Virus record (IMG/VR): IMGVR_UViG_3300030101_001456
Span: 1-20,323 of that record
Source: a virus
DNA: 20,323 nt
Reading direction: 5' to 3' (one strand)
Below the pieces are notes generated by a model. The model worked only from the letters and a program-made list of their open reading frames with translations, ran no database searches and had not been told where the DNA came from. Below, in pieces: positions 8,025 through 13,979 of the stretch (position 1 is its first letter; each line of letters begins with the position of its first letter). Both the position numbers and the translations under genes were made by a program.

Positions 8025-8237
8025 ATGGAAATATTTAAAAACGACAATAACTGGAACGAAAAAGCCGTAGTAGGCTTTATAGCTTTTGCAGTTATGTGTA
8101 TGATAATGGTTGCTGACTTAGTAACTGGTTGGGTTGGTCAAGATTTAATAATAAACGAATACGTATACAACTCATTTGTTTGGGTTGTACTTGGTTGCTT
8201 CGGTATATCAGGCGTAGAGAAGTTTGCAAATAAATAG
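8025..8237 (+). CDS. Small two-helix membrane protein, holin-like
   Basis: 70-aa protein with two predicted membrane segments, about residues 14-33 (AVVGFIAFAVMCMIMVADLV) and 47-63 (NSFVWVVLGCFGISGVE). They are separated by a short polar turn (GQDLIINEY), with charged ends (FKNDNNWNEK; KFANK). This size and topology fit class II holins, which form inner-membrane holes to time lysis. Other small phage membrane proteins look alike, and no endolysin gene is adjacent. It is translationally close to its neighbours: the start is two bases after the preceding stop codon, and the next gene starts two bases after its own stop. Family resemblance to small membrane proteins of marine phages is from memory only. 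Confidence 0.5.
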   Translation: MEIFKNDNNWNEKAVVGFIAFAVMCMIMVADLVTGWVGQDLIINEYVYNSFVWVVLGCFGISGVEKFANK

Positions 8238-8239
8238 TT

Positions 8240-8407
8240 ATGGCTTTTAAAATGACATCACCTTTAAAGAAGAAAGGTAAGAAAGATGCTTGTTACCATA
8301 AGGTAAAATCAAGAGTTAAAGTTTGGCCTTCAGCTTATGCTTCAGGTCAACTAGTACAGTGTAGAAAACGCGGTGCCGCTAACTGGGGTGTCGGTAAAAA
8401 GAAATAA
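8240..8407 (+). CDS. 55-aa basic Cys-containing mini-protein
   Basis: Short gene, ATG 8240 to TAA 8405-8407, two bases after the preceding stop and one base before the next ATG. The N-terminus MAFKMTSPLKKKGKK is basic. A CYHKVKSR element follows, then VWPSAYASGQLVQCRKRGAANWG and a lysine tail. The two Cys flank the VWPSAYASG core. I recall this peptide (K-x-R-x-x-V-W-P-S-A-Y-A-S-G then C-R) from marine phages and giant algal viruses, without known function. Conservation of such a distinctive core argues that it is a real gene despite its size. Net charge is strongly positive. The start motif resembles those of the next basic proteins. DNA- or nucleoid-binding, or packaging in the virion, are guesses. 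Confidence 0.7.
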   Translation: MAFKMTSPLKKKGKKDACYHKVKSRVKVWPSAYASGQLVQCRKRGAANWGVGKKK

Positions 8408-8408
8408 T

Positions 8409-8768
8409 ATGCCTTTTAAACTTAGAAACAAAAGTATAAGTAAAATAATCAAAGAGCTTAAAGGCGCTAGTAAAATGCATGCGAGACAAGCTGAGGAGTT
8501 AGATAAGATAAATAAGTCACCTATAGCTAAAAGGATGGGTGAGTTTAAAGAGTCTGATGCTCCAGATGCCAAAGGTAAGTTTAGAGATTTGTCTGCACCT
8601 GAACTAGCTAGTTGGATGATTAAGTCTCGTAAGGGTGATCTATCTAAAATTATTAGTAGCTTAAACCAACAAGTAGTATTTAGAAGAAACAAAGATCCTA
8701 AGTACGCAGCTAAAATGCGTAGAACTATGGATATAGTTAGAAAAAGAATAGGTAAGAAAGATGAGTAG
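8409..8768 (+). CDS. Basic protein of unknown function, 119 aa
   Basis: I place the start at ATG 8409, one base after the 55-aa gene stop. An upstream in-frame GTG at 8373 would lie inside that gene and is less likely. The protein begins MPFKLRNKSISK, continues with a helical Lys/Glu/Asp-rich stretch containing INKSPIAKRMGEF, then DLSAPELASWMIKSRKGDLS (residues 63-82), and ends in a basic helix (YAAKMRRTMDIVRKRIGKK). Predicted all-alpha and soluble, with high positive charge. It overlaps the next gene by eight bases, so coupled translation is likely. Function is not recognised; a nucleic-acid-binding or virion cargo role is plausible from charge and neighbours, but unproven. Confidence 0.62.
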   Translation: MPFKLRNKSISKIIKELKGASKMHARQAEELDKINKSPIAKRMGEFKESDAPDAKGKFRDLSAPELASWMIKSRKGDLSKIISSLNQQVVFRRNKDPKYAAKMRRTMDIVRKRIGKKDE

Positions 8769-9057
8769 AAAAGATCCTTTAGTTGGTACAGGTAAAAAAC
8801 CTAAAGGTAGTGGTAGGAGATTATACACAGACGAAAATCCTAAAGATACTGTATCTATAAAGTTCGCTACAGTATCTGATGCTAGAAAAACAATAGCTAA
8901 AGTAAAGAACATAAATAAACCATACGCTAGAAAAATACAAATACTTACAGTGTTAGAGCAGAGAGCTAGGGTAATGGGGAAGATGGAACAAGCTAGATTA
9001 GCTAAGCAAGCTAAGAAACAATTAAAAAAACAACATGAGTTACGTTCAAAAAAATAA
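8761..9057 (+). CDS. Basic protein with GTGKKPKGSGRRLYTDENP signature, 98 aa
   Basis: Begins MSRKDPLVGTGKKPKGSGRR and continues LYTDENPKDTVSIKFATVSD (residues 21-40). It then becomes a basic helix (ARKIQILTVLEQRARVMGK) and a lysine-rich tail. The GTGKKPKGS...RRLYTDENPKDTV sequence is highly distinctive; I recall it from marine phages and giant viruses as a domain of unknown function, not tied to an enzyme. No Cys, no membrane segment. It overlaps the upstream gene by eight bases and the downstream gene by 23, unusually tight even for this compact genome. Role unknown; virion cargo or DNA binding is possible because of its charge. Confidence 0.68.
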   Translation: MSRKDPLVGTGKKPKGSGRRLYTDENPKDTVSIKFATVSDARKTIAKVKNINKPYARKIQILTVLEQRARVMGKMEQARLAKQAKKQLKKQHELRSKK

Positions 9058-9313
9058 TCCTATAAAAAAGATTAAAGGTGGCGGTACAAAGAAAGTTTGT
9101 TTACCTGCTGCTAAAGTTCGTAGTATGAGTAAAGGTGAGAGAGATAAAGTTGTTAGAGCTAAACGTAAAACTGCGTCTAGCGGTGGTTACAGAAGATCAA
9201 GTAAATCGAACGTTAAAGGTGCTAGAAGAAAAGGTGCTACACTTAGAGACTGGTTTAAAAAAGAAAATTGGGTTCAAGTAGGTAATCCAAGTAAAAAATG
9301 TGGTGAAGACTAA
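9035..9313 (+). CDS. Basic Cys-containing protein of unknown function, 92 aa
   Basis: Begins MSYVQKNNPIKKIKGGG, then KKVCLPAAKVRSMSKGERDK (residues 19-38), an Arg/Lys/Ser linker, KSNVKGARRKGATLRDWFKK (about residues 58-77), and NPSKKCGED at the end. There is one Cys near each end, as in the 55-aa protein. The N-terminal motif M-x-Y-x-Q-x-NNP-x-K is shared with the next gene. I recall similar sequences in marine phage genomes. It overlaps the upstream gene by 23 bases and the downstream ATG by one base (TAATG), so its translation is likely coupled to both. Function unknown. Confidence 0.65.
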   Translation: MSYVQKNNPIKKIKGGGTKKVCLPAAKVRSMSKGERDKVVRAKRKTASSGGYRRSSKSNVKGARRKGATLRDWFKKENWVQVGNPSKKCGED

Positions 9314-9672
9314 TGGCATATAAACAAGTAAACAATCCGTATAAAGTTACTAGCTGTGGTAGACGTAGAACGTTTATGCAAGGTAACGACTTACCTAAAG
9401 ATAGAACTGAAGGTCATCCGTTTAAAAAGCTAAGAAAAACTACTAGAGGTAAAGGTAGACATTTTCTTCATGCTGACGAAGGAGCTGGTATGACTGAGGC
9501 TGGTAGAAGAGCTTACAAAAAACAAAACCCTGGTAGTACTTTATCTGCACCAGTTACAGGTAAAGTTAAAGCAGGTAGTAAAGCAGCAAAACGTAGAAAA
9601 AGTTTTTGTGCTAGATCAAGAAGCTGGAAAAGTGAAAGAGGTTTAGCTGCAAGACGTAGATGGAAATGTTAA
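9313..9672 (+). CDS. Basic protein of unknown function, 119 aa, DUF6321-like
   Basis: Starts at the ATG overlapping the previous stop (TAATG). It begins MAYKQVNNPYKVTSCGRRRT, echoing the upstream protein. A middle basic region (KKLRKTTRGKGRHFLHADEG) is followed by GAGMTEAGRRAYKKQNPGST and RRKSFCARSRSWKSERG, ending RRRWKC. The T-E-A-G-R-x-x-Y-x-x-x-x-G then R-x-K-S-F-C-A-R arrangement resembles, from memory, a phage and giant-virus domain of unknown function (DUF6321). Arg/Lys content is extreme, comparable to protamine-like or nucleoid proteins. It overlaps the region just before the T9SS protein gene; the true start of that gene (9687) lies 15 bases after this stop. Confidence 0.65.
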   Translation: MAYKQVNNPYKVTSCGRRRTFMQGNDLPKDRTEGHPFKKLRKTTRGKGRHFLHADEGAGMTEAGRRAYKKQNPGSTLSAPVTGKVKAGSKAAKRRKSFCARSRSWKSERGLAARRRWKC

Positions 9673-9686
9673 ATATAAATAATAAA

Positions 9687-11948
9687 ATGAATAGAATAGT
9701 TTATCTTTTACTGCTTTTTACCAGTGTAACATCTAACGCTCAAGACTCTTTACTATATGACTGTTTAGGTAATGAAGTTACAGGTATAGAATCGTGGATA
9801 GGTGATGGGTTTTGTGATGACGGAGCTTACTCGTGGAATGGTTACGATGTTTACTTTAATTGCCCTGAGTTTAACTTTGATAACGGTGATTGCCCTTTAC
9901 CTATACTAGACACTATCTTCGGGTGTATGAACTTTTTAGCTTTAAACTACGTACCTGAAGCTAACTTTGAAGATGGATCTTGTATTATACCTATATTTGG
10001 ATGTATGGATCCGGACGCTGTAAACTACAACCCATTAGCTGAAGTTGATAATGGTAGCTGCGCTAGTGTTAGTTGTGATGATGGTGAAGTTAAAATGCTT
10101 TTAGAAGTTACATTAGATCAATATCCTGGAGAAACAGGTTGGATTCTTACTGATATATCAAATGGTCAACCAGTTGCAAATGTACAAGCTGGAGAATATT
10201 CTTACGACCAAGCTAATACAACAATACCTTACCAGTTATGTGTTCCTGAAACAGGAGTAGAACTTATATTAAGTGATACTTATGGGGACGGCATTGCTGG
10301 TTCTTTATTTGGTGGAGCTGCTGATGGTGATTTTGTTATATTAGGTGACTTAGAACCTTGTGGTAGTCCTGATACTATATGGGTTTTACCTGATCCTAAT
10401 TTTGGAGATGTAGTTTATTCAGGTGTTATATATTTAGATTACTGTGACATACCTTTAGTTGAAGGTTGTATAGATCCTAATTACGTTGAGTTTAATTCTC
10501 AAGCTGTAATAAGCGATAGCTCTTGTGTAACTGAACATATAGTAGGATGTACAAACTATGAGTCATTTAATTATGATTCCGTAGCTACACTTAATGATGT
10601 TGTAGATACGTGTAGCTACAAGTTAGTTATAGAAGACGACGGTGGAGATGGTTGGGGTGAATCACATATACTAGTTACTCAAGGTCAAACTATACTAGGT
10701 GTTTATACTATGGGACCTGGAGAATATAACCAAGTATTCTATATAGATTTAGCTACAGATAAACCTGTTAAGGTTAGATACTTTGAAGTTGGTGGACCAC
10801 AACAACCACCTCAAGAGGTTGAGTTTCAAACAATGCATAATTCTTTTTATTTGTTCAACTCTTATGAAGAGCTATTAATATCTGGTGGTACTGCACCCTT
10901 CGCAAATAACGGGGCAGGTGCACTACAATCTTTCGAACCACCTTTCTGGACTGTGTATGAGGCTTTACCTTACTGTGGAGATTATTGTATCGACATCGTT
11001 GAAGGTTGTATGGAGTATGGTTCTTTAAACTATGACTCGCTAGCTAACGTTGATAGCGGTAACTGTATTGAGCCTATATATGGATGCACTAATGGATTAG
11101 CTTTCAATTACGATTCACTAGCTAATGTAGATGATGGTGGTTGTGAATCAATAGTTTATGGATGCATGGAAGAGGATGCTTGGAACTATAACTATCTAGC
11201 TAACACACCTGATGAGTCTTGTTTATACTTTGGATGTATGGATCCTTTGGCAGATAACTATAATCCTATAGCTAACGTAGAACTTGATGGAGCTTGTTTT
11301 ACCACAGTATTAGGTTGCACAGATCCTAATGCATTTAATTACAATGCTGAGGCTAACACAGATGACTTCTCTTGCATTGAAATTATTTACGGATGTATAG
11401 ACTCATCTGCATTTAATTATGATCCTCTAGCTAATACTAGTAATGATGGTTGTTTAGAGATTGTTGAAGGATGTTTAGATTCTGAAGCTTATAATTACGA
11501 TGAATTTGCTAACACGGAAAATGGCGGATGTTTATATGACGCTGGTTGTATCGACGGTCCTGGTAATCCTTACTGGTTAAATGATACATGTTATGCTTGG
11601 GTTATTATGGTAGACTCATACTGTTGTAATACTGAGTGGGATGATAAGTGTCAAGAGTTATATTGGAAGTGTGGTGGTAATAGTGAGTTAGATGTTAGAG
11701 ATTTAATGAGAACAGCTGACATAGCTATTTACCCAGTACCTATGGATAATGAAGTTAACATACTAACTAAAAGTAAAGTTAGTATTAGAATCTACGATCT
11801 TCAAGGTAAACTTATTAAACATATAAGAGAAAAGCAAACTATAAAAGGTTTAAATACTTTAAATGTAAAATATATACCTTCAGGTTTATATAACATTAGC
11901 ATTACTTACGATAACAAAACAATAACAAAGCAGGTAGTTAAGAGATGA
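9687..11948 (+). CDS. T9SS-targeted cell-surface protein with eleven Cys repeats
   Basis: 753 aa from ATG 9687, chosen because it opens a clean signal peptide (MNRIVYLLLLFTSVTSNA|Q); ATGs at 9660 and 9666 would add a polar extension. Residues 25-70 are LNR (Lin-12/Notch)-like (WIGDGFCDDG ... CPEFNFDNGDC). Eleven repeats of GC-x-x-x-x-x-x-x-NY/F-x-x-x-A-...-C follow: two from about residue 79, two mid-protein, seven in tandem at about 440-615. Between them are two beta-rich segments (LSDTYGDGIAGS; EDDGGDGWGE). After the repeats comes a CCNTEWDDKC element. The last 75 residues (678-753) are a type A T9SS sorting domain: IYPVPMDNEVNI, IRIYDLQGKLI, IPSGLYNISI, ending KQVVKR. Such proteins cross the outer membrane and are anchored to the surface. 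No enzyme motif is seen; adhesin or surface masking is inferred. It overlaps the next gene by ATGA. Confidence 0.85.
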   Translation: MNRIVYLLLLFTSVTSNAQDSLLYDCLGNEVTGIESWIGDGFCDDGAYSWNGYDVYFNCPEFNFDNGDCPLPILDTIFGCMNFLALNYVPEANFEDGSCIIPIFGCMDPDAVNYNPLAEVDNGSCASVSCDDGEVKMLLEVTLDQYPGETGWILTDISNGQPVANVQAGEYSYDQANTTIPYQLCVPETGVELILSDTYGDGIAGSLFGGAADGDFVILGDLEPCGSPDTIWVLPDPNFGDVVYSGVIYLDYCDIPLVEGCIDPNYVEFNSQAVISDSSCVTEHIVGCTNYESFNYDSVATLNDVVDTCSYKLVIEDDGGDGWGESHILVTQGQTILGVYTMGPGEYNQVFYIDLATDKPVKVRYFEVGGPQQPPQEVEFQTMHNSFYLFNSYEELLISGGTAPFANNGAGALQSFEPPFWTVYEALPYCGDYCIDIVEGCMEYGSLNYDSLANVDSGNCIEPIYGCTNGLAFNYDSLANVDDGGCESIVYGCMEEDAWNYNYLANTPDESCLYFGCMDPLADNYNPIANVELDGACFTTVLGCTDPNAFNYNAEANTDDFSCIEIIYGCIDSSAFNYDPLANTSNDGCLEIVEGCLDSEAYNYDEFANTENGGCLYDAGCIDGPGNPYWLNDTCYAWVIMVDSYCCNTEWDDKCQELYWKCGGNSELDVRDLMRTADIAIYPVPMDNEVNILTKSKVSIRIYDLQGKLIKHIREKQTIKGLNTLNVKYIPSGLYNISITYDNKTITKQVVKR

Positions 11949-13033
11949 TGAATAATATTAAAAACTGGTTACTACAAACTTTAATAAGCATAGGTCTTGT
12001 TATATTATTTTCTTTTGTATTAATATCAATCACTAGGTCTTGTAACGCTCAAGGTTTAAACAAGATACTAAAGTACTCTACGTTTTATGCTGCTGTTAAC
12101 GGTGGTACATCTTTGTCAGATGATCAAGTATGGTCTATAACTTCAGGTGTTTTAGAAGAAGATATTATAGAAACTCCTTTTGATTATACCTTATCTATAG
12201 GTATTAGAAAGATTAAAAGGTTTGGTTACGAAAACAGAGCTAACACATTTTATAATGGTACTGAAAACTCTTATTCAGATGCAGCGACATTAGGTAGGTT
12301 AAATGGTTTTGAATACTTATTTGAATATGATTTAGTAAGAAGGTTAGGTGTCAAGTATACTAACCAAGATCACTTTGTAAGATACGTAGCTGATCATTGG
12401 GTTGCTAAAGTTGCATATGTTGAAGATGGGTTTGCAGATATAAAATACTTTGAAGCGTCTCAGAGATACAGAAAACAAATAGGTGAGGGTAAATTATCTT
12501 TCAACGTTGGAGCTGTACAGAGATTATCTGAGCCATACGGATTTGATCCACTTGCTGACTGGGTTTTAGATAACGGTACACTACATTATACATACTTAGC
12601 TTTACAAGAGGGTTATAATGTAGATATGCAAGGAAACTACTTCAGCCCAGACGGGACTTTAGTTGCAGACAATCAAGCGGTTTGGGAAGAGGTTGTTATA
12701 CCTGAAGTTATAAACGATTATGTCGATAAGCAAAGGAATGCTTTAGATAATATAGTTGAATATTCTGTAATCTTAGGATTTGACTACTATCATTTTACAA
12801 AGGACTTTTGGTTTCACAGCTGGGGTAACTTAATGCCTTACCATTTAGAATCAAAAGATCAATACTCTTATTATAACTACAAGGGTAAACAATGGGTTGA
12901 CTACTCAACTGGTTTAATCTTTGGCTACAGATTTAACAAAAGTCTAGGTTGTTTTGTTGAAGGTAAGTATAATAAGTATTGGAATAGAGAGTGGCATAAT
13001 TTTAGTGTAGGGATTAATTACGTAATATTTTAG
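11945..13033 (+). CDS. Predicted outer-membrane beta-barrel protein, 362 aa
   Basis: Starts in the ATGA overlap of the T9SS protein gene; a second ATG at 11948 is equally possible. A long hydrophobic leader (LLQTLISIGLVILFSFVLIS, residues 9-28) ends in TRSCNAQ, a likely Ala-Gln cleavage site. The Cys there lacks a good lipobox because Arg precedes it. The mature chain alternates polar and hydrophobic/aromatic strands (YTLSIGIRKIKRFG; KLSFNVGAVQRLS; VEYSVILGFDYYHF; STGLIFGYRFNKSLG). It ends FSVGINYVIF, with the terminal aromatic Phe typical of barrels recognised by the BAM machinery. The loops are Tyr/Trp-rich. I recall a related family in uncultured marine phages, role unknown. Surface receptor blocking, permeability or late envelope disruption are inferred options. 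Confidence 0.7.
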   Translation: MMNNIKNWLLQTLISIGLVILFSFVLISITRSCNAQGLNKILKYSTFYAAVNGGTSLSDDQVWSITSGVLEEDIIETPFDYTLSIGIRKIKRFGYENRANTFYNGTENSYSDAATLGRLNGFEYLFEYDLVRRLGVKYTNQDHFVRYVADHWVAKVAYVEDGFADIKYFEASQRYRKQIGEGKLSFNVGAVQRLSEPYGFDPLADWVLDNGTLHYTYLALQEGYNVDMQGNYFSPDGTLVADNQAVWEEVVIPEVINDYVDKQRNALDNIVEYSVILGFDYYHFTKDFWFHSWGNLMPYHLESKDQYSYYNYKGKQWVDYSTGLIFGYRFNKSLGCFVEGKYNKYWNREWHNFSVGINYVIF

Positions 13034-13035
13034 AC

Positions 13036-13320
13036 ATGGCAAAAGAATTAAATGAAGATACAACGCTTAAGCTAAGTATAAAAACTTTAGCTGGTATAGC
13101 GGTACTTATATTCACATTGGTAGGTATGTGGTTCACACTACAAGGAGATATAGCAGACGCTAAAGAATTACCTAAACCACCGGATCCAGAGATAACTCGT
13201 ATGGAGTATGATATGAAGGACCAGTTGATAAGGCAAACTATCATGTCTACACAAGACGATGTTAGAGAGATCAAAGATCAAATGATTAGAGTAGAAGAGA
13301 AAATTGACAAACTAAAGTAG
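13036..13320 (+). CDS. Membrane-anchored coiled-coil protein, 94 aa (inner-membrane spanin-like topology)
   Basis: One membrane helix near the N-terminus (about residues 17-35, LAGIAVLIFTLVGMWFTLQ) follows a charged start (MAKELNEDTTLKL). After it come a Pro-rich linker (ELPKPPDPEI) and a charged heptad-like helix to the end (DDVREIKDQMIRVEEKIDKL). An N-terminal anchor with a C-terminal coiled coil matches inner-membrane spanins, which link the inner and outer membranes during lysis of Gram-negative hosts. It also matches many other small phage membrane proteins. The ATG is two bases after the preceding stop codon, and the next gene begins five bases after its own stop. A lysis role is suggested by topology and neighbours only. 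Confidence 0.5.
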   Translation: MAKELNEDTTLKLSIKTLAGIAVLIFTLVGMWFTLQGDIADAKELPKPPDPEITRMEYDMKDQLIRQTIMSTQDDVREIKDQMIRVEEKIDKLK

Positions 13321-13325
13321 CAAAT

Positions 13326-13628
13326 ATGAAGCAAGCACTCATTATATTTTTTATGATAACAAATATAGTAAGTGCTCAAGCTTTGAGGCAAGACAAACTG
13401 TTACACGCTAGTGGTTCGTATTTTGTTAGCTCTACGGTTAGCTCTTTAGTTTACGATAAAACAGGAGACAGAAACAAGTCTCTTGCTATTGGGTTTGCAG
13501 TATCAATGTTAGTTGGTATTGGTAAAGAGGTTTACGACATTAAGCACGGTGATCCAGACGTTAAAGATATACTAGCTAATACTGTAGGCTCTAGTTTAGG
13601 TATTATAACTATTAGAATAACATTATGA
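13326..13628 (+). CDS. Secreted/envelope small protein, 100 aa, YfiM/VanZ-like pattern
   Basis: Signal peptide MKQALIIFFMITNIVSA with a likely cut before QALRQ. The mature part begins DKLLHASGSYFVSSTVSSLV, followed by a charged turn (YDKTGDRNKS), a hydrophobic helix (LAIGFAVSMLVGIGKEVYD, residues 57-75), KHGDPDVKDILANTVGSSLG and a final hydrophobic stretch. D-K-x-x-H near the start and G-x-x-K-E-x-x-D after the middle helix recall YfiM/DUF2279-type and VanZ-like proteins, known in Bacteroidota, though this is pattern memory. The conserved His and Lys-Glu-Asp set hints at a functional site. Its stop overlaps the next ATG (ATGA), so the pair is likely co-translated. Function unknown; periplasmic or membrane location inferred. 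Confidence 0.55.
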   Translation: MKQALIIFFMITNIVSAQALRQDKLLHASGSYFVSSTVSSLVYDKTGDRNKSLAIGFAVSMLVGIGKEVYDIKHGDPDVKDILANTVGSSLGIITIRITL

Positions 13629-13957
13629 AGAAACTATTACTATTATTAATATCAATCAATTGTTTTGCTCAAGATTTTCCTGAAGGATTAACAGTTGTTG
13701 AGTTTAACGCTAGCTTTAATAAAGCTAATGAAGTTGCTTGGCTATCTAAGTTAACAGATTGCGAGGTGGAAAGAGTGGATATAACATCAGACTCAAGATG
13801 GGCTAGTGAATATAAGATTGTTGTTGTACCTACACTACTAGTTTTAAATAACAACGAAGAGGTAAAAAGATTTCAAGCTAATATAATGATGTCAATGGAA
13901 GCTACGTTAAGAGAAGTACAAGAGTCAGTTGATGAAATAATAATGGAAGCATTTTAA
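13625..13957 (+). CDS. Secreted thioredoxin-fold protein lacking the CxxC pair, 110 aa
   Basis: Signal peptide MKKLLLLLISINCFA|Q. The mature chain follows a thioredoxin layout: strand VVEFNASFNK (residues about 24-33), helix, strand ERVDITSD, helix, then KIVVVPTLLVLNNNEEVKRF with the cis-Pro (VVPT) and last strands. The usual W-C-x-x-C redox motif is replaced by A-S-F-N-K-A-N, and the only mature Cys (TDCEV) is elsewhere, so normal disulfide exchange is unlikely. A C-terminal extension (NIMMSMEATLREVQESVDEI) is helical and unusual for thioredoxin. I recall related phage proteins with the same RFQANIM ending. It probably acts in the periplasm as a binding scaffold; the target is unknown. A terminator follows. 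Confidence 0.65.
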   Translation: MKKLLLLLISINCFAQDFPEGLTVVEFNASFNKANEVAWLSKLTDCEVERVDITSDSRWASEYKIVVVPTLLVLNNNEEVKRFQANIMMSMEATLREVQESVDEIIMEAF

Positions 13958-13963
13958 TATTAC

Positions 13964-13978
13964 AAACAAAAATAAAAT
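13964..13978 (+). repeat. Orphan copy of the A-rich leader motif
   Basis: AAACAAAAATAAAAT is identical to 7221-7235, where the T belongs to the ATG of the 262-aa gene. Here the next base is C, giving ATC, and no start codon follows before the terminator. It may be a relic of a deleted gene or a chance A-rich tract. Confidence 0.35.
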
Positions 13979-13979
13979 C

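Noticed and set aside
8373-8408. GTG start at 8373 for the 119-aa basic protein
   Set aside because: It would lie within the 55-aa gene. ATG 8409 sits one base after that stop and gives the shared basic N-terminus.
9660-9686. Earlier ATG starts (9660, 9666) for the T9SS protein
   Set aside because: They add a polar extension before the hydrophobic signal core. ATG 9687 gives a normal signal peptide after an A-rich leader and avoids overlap with the upstream gene.
11004-11534. Repeat block read as CRISPR or tandem DNA repeat
   Set aside because: The periodicity (about 72-78 bases) is a protein repeat (GC..NY..C) with diverged DNA, not direct repeats with spacers.
11945-12060. Lipoprotein reading of the barrel leader (Cys in TRSCNAQ)
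   Set aside because: The residues before the Cys (I-T-R-S) do not make a lipobox; Arg at -2 is unfavourable. Signal peptidase I cleavage at Ala-Gln fits better.
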